From Candidatus Bathyarchaeota archaeon BA1 (GTDB lineage: Archaea; Thermoproteota; Bathyarchaeia; Bathyarchaeales; Bathyarchaeaceae), in assembly GCA_001399805.1 (NCBI GenBank), contig LIHJ01000073.1, positions 1 through 15,747 of the forward strand: a stretch of 15,747 bases of DNA, read 5' to 3'. Of this stretch, positions 12,141 through 15,747 are shown in pieces. The position numbers and the translations under genes were made by a program. Every line of letters begins with the position of its first letter. Position 1 is the stretch's first letter. Below the pieces are notes generated by a model. That model searched no databases. It saw only the letters and a program-made list of their open reading frames with translations, and was not told where the DNA came from.

Positions 12141-13248
12141 ACATCTTGAGCTTTTTAAGCAGATTTAGACATGCGTTCACATGTCTGTCTATTCCACATT
12201 TGGGGCAGTTCCTCTCATTCGGAGCGATTGTTTCTCCACATACCGAGCAGAACTTTGATGTTCCCCAAGGGTTTAAATAGTGGACTTTGAAGCCGTTCAT
12301 ATTAGCCTTATACTCTATCAGGGCTCGCGGTTTTCTGAAGCCCAGTTGTTCAGCCTTCTCTTCAACTTCTTTGAGTGAACGGAAACTCTTTGCACTTTTC
12401 TGCTGTGCTTGTTGTAACTCTTGACCCTCTTGTTTATTGACCCTCTGATATGGGTTAGCCCCTCGAAAATGGTTTCAAGCTTGTTTTTACTTATGTATTC
12501 CGCAACTCTTTTGCTAACCTTATGTAGAAGGTCGTTGATTCTCCTTTTTTCTCTTCCACAATACTCGGCCAGAACCTTTTCCTTTACTCTCGGCTTTTTA
12601 GCCAACTTTTCCTGTACGCGTCTCCGTTTCTCAAAGTAGCAGTCATGAACCCTCTTAACTTCGGATAGATCAACATTCACCGTCTTTCCTTTGATGGATA
12701 CGCCGACCAAGCTCTTCTCATTAACATCGAAGGCTATGGCTCCGTCTGGTTTCTCCCATTCTATCTCCCGCCTAAATGGGATGATGACGTAGTTCTCGTT
12801 CAAGGTGACCATACCAATTCTGAGCTTTCCTTTTTCCCATTCATCGATGAATTTCTGTTGATATTCCCCAATCGTCAAAGGAAGATACACAAACTCTCTT
12901 GGTCTGACCGAGACTCTAAGCCATTTACCGTCAAACTTTGTTAGCAAAGGACTGAGCCTCATGAAGAGCTTCCTGACAACAGGTTCCCTCTTCCGTTCCC
13001 TCTTACAACTCTCCAAGACTGATGCTGCCACTCTATACGCCGAAACAAAGTACTGGGTGTTGTAGTCATAGCGCCCTTTCAGCTCCCGATAAGTCGCTTT
13101 GTGGAGTTTAGAAACCGATGTCGTCTTTAGCTCCAAAAGCTTTGTGATGCAGTAGTTAACGATGTCCCTAAAGTCTCTAAGCAGAGACTTGCATTACCTC
13201 ATTCGTCTCATATTTGAACTTCACCGACTGAACGACTTCCGCAGCCAT
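12139..13248 (-). pseudogene. tnpB: TnpB RNA-guided nuclease (IS605 OrfB), disrupted by two frameshifts
   Basis: Joined across two indels the gene encodes about 370 residues, normal for TnpB. Segment one starts at ATG 13248 (MAAEVVQSVKFKYETNEVMQ) and stops early. One extra base near 13188 restores SLLRDFRDIVNYCITKLLEL, which runs to TGA 12318-12320. A second one-base shift near 12336 restores RKPRALIEYKANMNGF and the C-terminus, ending at TAG 12139-12141. RuvC motifs are visible: Asp in AIAFDVNEKSLVGVS, Glu in ETIFEGLTHIRG and Asp in CGIDRHVNACLN. The zinc finger is CSVCG...CPKCG. The first and third segments share a frame, so the shifts compensate. All three catalytic residues survive, which points to recent damage or sequencing indels. 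TnpB makes RNA-guided double-strand cuts that help the element persist. Confidence 0.85.
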
Positions 13249-13427
13249 ATCAAACAATGTTTAAAATCCTATCCTTTATTCATAAGGATTTTGGAACCTT
13301 CGATAACATTAACAACTTACATTTAAGGATTACGAATCTTTCGACAGCCTGCAACAATATTAAAATTTAAATCTTTGAGTTTAAGGTTTCCTCCATTCAT
13401 AATGGTCAAGAAGGAAATGGGTAGAGG

Positions 13428-13595
13428 ATGAATCTAAAATCGCGCGCGCTAAATCTATCAAAATTAGCATTCTTAATATTTCTTTCATTAGCTTCAGCAC
13501 GTGCTGAAGAAAGTCTCCTGAGAAGGGAAGTTACATCCTCTGGGATAATTCTATTCCAAGTAGTGTCATGGCATTCCTTAACACAACCTGTATAG
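13428..13595 (+). CDS. Short ORF with signal-peptide-like start, 3' part antisense to argS
   Basis: ATG 13428 opens a 55-codon frame beginning MNLKSRALNLSKLAFLIFLS, then LASARAEE. That is a positively charged start, a hydrophobic core and a small-residue cleavage-like site (ASA-RAEE), the layout of a Sec signal peptide. After about residue 35 the frame runs antisense into the 3' end of argS, so the rest is probably not native. A GGTAGAGG tract touches the ATG, which is a poor ribosome binding site. It may be the truncated beginning of a secreted-protein gene cut off by rearrangement next to argS, or a chance ORF. Between the TnpB element and argS nothing else is supported. Confidence 0.3.
   Translation: MNLKSRALNLSKLAFLIFLSLASARAEESLLRREVTSSGIILFQVVSWHSLTQPV
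13492..13509. terminator. Perfect 18-bp palindrome downstream of argS
   Basis: CTTCAGCACGTGCTGAAG reads the same on both strands. It is 22 bases past the argS stop (minus strand) and could form a 7-bp stem with an ACGT loop, so a role at the argS transcript end is plausible. It also falls within the signal-peptide-like ORF. No T-run follows directly, which weakens the terminator reading. Confidence 0.4.
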
Positions 13596-15504
13596 CCTTA
13601 ACCAAAGCAGCTCTAGCAACCCGCCGCTCTAATGTTTCCGCATGAATAACGCTTGCCTTCTCATAATATTCATGGAATTTTTCAGCCAGCGTATTTGCGT
13701 AATTGGCGATACTCTCAGGCTTTAAATTATCGGCAGTGTCTATAAAAACTTCGGGAAATTTAGCTATTTGAATGACCAACCCTCGTTCTAATGGATGATC
13801 TAACAATCTATAATCCACCACCTCAGGTAAAACCTTCATCCGCCTTAGAATCCCGCATGCCCTTGTGTAGGCATAATTGATGAAAGGCGCGCTGTTCTTC
13901 TCGAAGTTCAGCACTCGGTCCCACGTGAAGACCACGGGCTTTGTGGGATCCACCTCAACGAGGGCGTATTTCACGGCTCCTATGCCCACGAGGTTTGAGA
14001 TCCGACGCTTTTCCTCGTCCGGTAAGTGCGGGGACCGTTTGGTGACTTCGTCATGCGCTCTCTTGATCGCCTCTTCCATCACCTCGTCGAGGGTGATGTA
14101 GCGACCCCTTCGGCTCGACATTCGATAGCCAGGGAGGCTCACCAGGTTGTAGGCAAAATGGGTCAGGTTTTTTGCATGATCCACATGCCCCAAAGCGCAT
14201 AGGGCGAGCCTCAACTGCAACTGAGATAGCGTCTGCTCCATTCCAATCACATGGATCACCCTCTCAGCCCTCTGAAACTTCCATAGGCTGTATGGGATGT
14301 CCCTCGTTGTGTACAGGGTGGTGCCATCCGCCCTAACCAGCGTCAGGGATGGGATCTCGTAGTCCTCCCCTAGGCCCAGCATCCCCTTAAGGTTTAGGTC
14401 CTGGGCCACCTTCTCCGCATTGAACTCAAGAACCCCGCCAACCTGAAAAACGTATGGGGTCATCTTTAGCTGGTTCAGAACCCGTGAAACGTCGCTGTTC
14501 CAAACGAAGTCACTCTCCCAGTCCCATGAGTCGAAGAAGATTCCAGCTCTACCGAGGGTTTCCTTAAACCCCTCAATACATAGTTGACAAACCTCCCTCA
14601 CCCAACGCCTCGCCTCCTCCTCACCAGCCTCGTATCCACGGATTAGGTTAGTCACCCTAGACTCGGGATCCTCGTCTTTGTTGATCCCATCCAGGAGTTG
14701 TCCAAAGAGCTGGGGGAACCTACCCTCAAGCTCCACCGCAACTGACATCCAATCATCCAATTCCCGCTGTAACTTCAAAACCTCCTCGTTTGCGAAATGC
14801 TCCCTGGCCCGCTCAATCTCCTGTTTGAGGCGTCGAACCTCCATGATGCAACTGGTTATTGTGTAAATCAAGCCGATGAGGTGGTCGGGCTTTTCCGTCG
14901 GCTTTGGCCTACCAAGCTTTTCATATCCATAAGAGATAACCGCTGACTGACGCCCCACATCGTCAACGTAGTAATGCCGAAAAACCATGTGCCCACGAGC
15001 CCTCAAAATACGCGCAAGAGCATCGCCCAGCACAGGGTTCCTCGCCTGCCCGATGTGAATGGGGTGAATCGGATTAACGCTGGTGTGCTCCACGATGACT
15101 CTTCTGGGCTTATCCACCTTAACATATCCATATTCAGCATCAAGAGACCTAACTGACTCAATGGTTAGGGTGGATAATTCTGCAAAATCCACATAAAAAT
15201 TGATGTACCCCTCCCCAGCCGGCTTAACAGACTGAATGAGAGGAAACCGTGATACATCAATGGCCTCCACGATCCGTTCGGCTATTTCACGAGGTCTCCC
15301 TCCCGTCTGCTTCGCGAGCTCAAAACACATCGAGGACGACAACTCACCAAACTCAGGGCTGGGAGGGGTTTCAAGCATGATAAAGGGGACAGAAATCACA
15401 GGGTGCTGTCTACTCAAAGCATCCTTTAAAGCGGCCTCACACTCACCACAAAATTCTGCGAAGGGATTAATTGAAATGCGCGCACGCCTTACGATCAAGA
15501 CCAT
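13531..15504 (-). CDS. argS: Arginyl-tRNA synthetase
   Basis: The protein has 657 residues, somewhat longer than bacterial ArgS. It charges tRNA-Arg with arginine using ATP in the cytosol. The N-terminal additional domain starts NPFAEFCGECEAALKDAL and contains the FGELSSSMCFELAK block. The class I HIGH equivalent is PIHPIHIGQARN (145-156) and the KMSKS equivalent is RMSSRRG (461-467). EHTSVNP (139-145) and YTTRDIPYSLWKF (398-410) are typical ArgS stretches. The C-terminal DALR anticodon-binding domain ends in ...LLGIELSQRM, close to the universal ArgS terminus, so the gene is complete. An insertion of about 90 residues (220-310, helical and charged) lies within the catalytic domain; similar inserts occur in archaeal ArgS. 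ATG 15504 is fixed by GGAGG 6 bases upstream. Confidence 0.95.
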   Translation of the reverse strand: MVLIVRRARISINPFAEFCGECEAALKDALSRQHPVISVPFIMLETPPSPEFGELSSSMCFELAKQTGGRPREIAERIVEAIDVSRFPLIQSVKPAGEGYINFYVDFAELSTLTIESVRSLDAEYGYVKVDKPRRVIVEHTSVNPIHPIHIGQARNPVLGDALARILRARGHMVFRHYYVDDVGRQSAVISYGYEKLGRPKPTEKPDHLIGLIYTITSCIMEVRRLKQEIERAREHFANEEVLKLQRELDDWMSVAVELEGRFPQLFGQLLDGINKDEDPESRVTNLIRGYEAGEEEARRWVREVCQLCIEGFKETLGRAGIFFDSWDWESDFVWNSDVSRVLNQLKMTPYVFQVGGVLEFNAEKVAQDLNLKGMLGLGEDYEIPSLTLVRADGTTLYTTRDIPYSLWKFQRAERVIHVIGMEQTLSQLQLRLALCALGHVDHAKNLTHFAYNLVSLPGYRMSSRRGRYITLDEVMEEAIKRAHDEVTKRSPHLPDEEKRRISNLVGIGAVKYALVEVDPTKPVVFTWDRVLNFEKNSAPFINYAYTRACGILRRMKVLPEVVDYRLLDHPLERGLVIQIAKFPEVFIDTADNLKPESIANYANTLAEKFHEYYEKASVIHAETLERRVARAALVKAIQVVLRNAMTLLGIELSQRM

Positions 15505-15630
15505 GATTTCCTCCGCTAATATTTAATCTCTTTTGGTATAGGCGGTTATCCGCTCCAACATGCAAAGGTGGAGTCTTCAAAACAAACTTTCCCCTTTACT
15601 TAAAATGCAATGTCTACTCTATAAATAAAG
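15505..15630 (-). promoter_or_regulatory. argS promoter and possible structured leader
   Basis: On the minus strand a good TATA-like box (CTTTATTTATAGA, 15618-15630) would start transcription near 15595, giving a leader of about 90 bases. The leader ends in GCGGAGGAAATC before ATG 15504. It contains two small stems, CTCCA/TGGAG (15553-15557 with 15569-15573) and GCGG/CCGC (15542-15545 with 15550-15553), which share one base and so may be alternatives. A second A/T-rich box at 15519-15528 lies too close to the start to fit a leadered transcript. Confidence 0.4.
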
Positions 15631-15666
15631 TTGGTGATTCAAATGTTTATCAGAATTTAAAGGAAT

Positions 15667-15747
15667 TTACCCATTACCAAGGTACAGCCTCAAAATAAGT
15701 CTAATTCCATAGTTTGGTGGCGGGCCCGCGGGGATGCCCTCGGCGTA
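15667..15747 (-). CDS. C-terminal end of a gene entering from the right edge
   Basis: Reading leftwards from the window end, 26 codons are open to TAA at 15667-15669. The peptide is YAEGIPAGPPPNYG followed by IRLILRLYLGNG. The GC-rich codons (GCC GAG GGC ATC CCC GCG) look like real coding sequence next to an A/T-rich spacer. The family cannot be recognised from so short a piece. It would be the gene upstream of argS on the same strand. A tRNA was considered for this GC-rich edge and rejected. Confidence 0.35.
   Translation of the reverse strand, partial: YAEGIPAGPPPNYGIRLILRLYLGNG

Larger units (their letters stand above)
11984..13346 (-). mobile_element. TnpB-only insertion element (IS605/IS1341-like) with inverted-repeat ends
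   Basis: The element contains one gene, a broken tnpB. The segment 11980-12012 matches the reverse complement of 13318-13350 at 26 of 33 positions, with CTGTCGAAAGATT identical in both. If the ends are taken as TG...CA (TGTCGAAAG ... CTTTCGACA), each is flanked by GCC (11981-11983 and 13347-13349), like a 3-bp target duplication. IS605-type elements usually have no terminal inverted repeats, so either this is an unusual carrier or the repeats belong to an older element that tnpB entered. No TnpA transposase is present, so the element would be non-autonomous. Confidence 0.55.

Noticed and set aside
15715..15747. GC-rich right edge with CCACCA on the minus strand, resembling a tRNA 3' end
   Set aside because: No T-arm with the invariant TTC is present at the required distance. 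The bases translate well as the C-terminus of a protein instead.
1..15747. CRISPR array or tandem repeat cluster
   Set aside because: No regularly spaced direct repeats were seen. The repeats present are a pair of dispersed elements and inverted repeats.

Overview
The window looks archaeal. Translation signals are a mixture of Shine-Dalgarno starts (GGAGG 6 nt before argS) and apparently leaderless starts with an A/T-rich TATA-like box 22-35 nt upstream. Gene content includes a tungsten-type aldehyde ferredoxin oxidoreductase (AOR), a DUF169 protein, an LLM-class flavin oxidoreductase, a TnpB of archaeal style and an arginyl-tRNA synthetase ending in the usual ...RM. Base composition is moderate with GC-richer patches. 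This mix fits an uncultured Thermoproteota/Bathyarchaeia-like lineage, but no marker here fixes the taxon.

Left part (1-4924): accessory and decaying DNA. It holds the 3' end of a clan-AA (retropepsin-like) aspartic protease gene, a broken ImmA/IrrE metallopeptidase gene, an orphan HicB-like antitoxin, a small membrane protein, an HD-domain phosphohydrolase split by one frameshift, a GNAT acetyltransferase, a DUF169 protein, and a broken MNT-type nucleotidyltransferase (antitoxin family). Two intergenic stretches (about 1400-1490 and 4330-4405) share a related element.

Middle part (4925-7570): two adjacent SAM-dependent methyltransferases in tandem, then a 27-codon ORF with a good ribosome binding site that ends directly against an LLM-class (probably F420/FMN-dependent) oxidoreductase.

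Right-middle part (7733-11970, all minus strand): deoC (deoxyribose-phosphate aldolase) - AOR - MoaD-like sulfur carrier - thioredoxin-reductase-like flavoprotein. DERA releases acetaldehyde and glyceraldehyde-3-phosphate, AOR oxidises aldehydes to acids, MoaD-type proteins donate sulfur to the pterin cofactor AOR needs, and the flavoprotein could handle thiol or ferredoxin electrons. This is a coherent candidate module for deoxyribose/aldehyde oxidation. The DERA carries an unusual C-terminal extension with two CxxCP motifs.

Upstream of deoC is a 1.36-kb TnpB element (about 11984-13346). It is bounded by imperfect inverted repeats and a GCC direct repeat, and its tnpB is broken by two compensating frameshifts. 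One end appears to supply the TATA box of deoC. Beyond it lie a short signal-peptide-like ORF, intact argS with a structured leader, and the last codons of a gene entering from the right edge. Frameshifts cluster in defence/mobile-type genes and near mononucleotide runs, while the long metabolic genes are intact.
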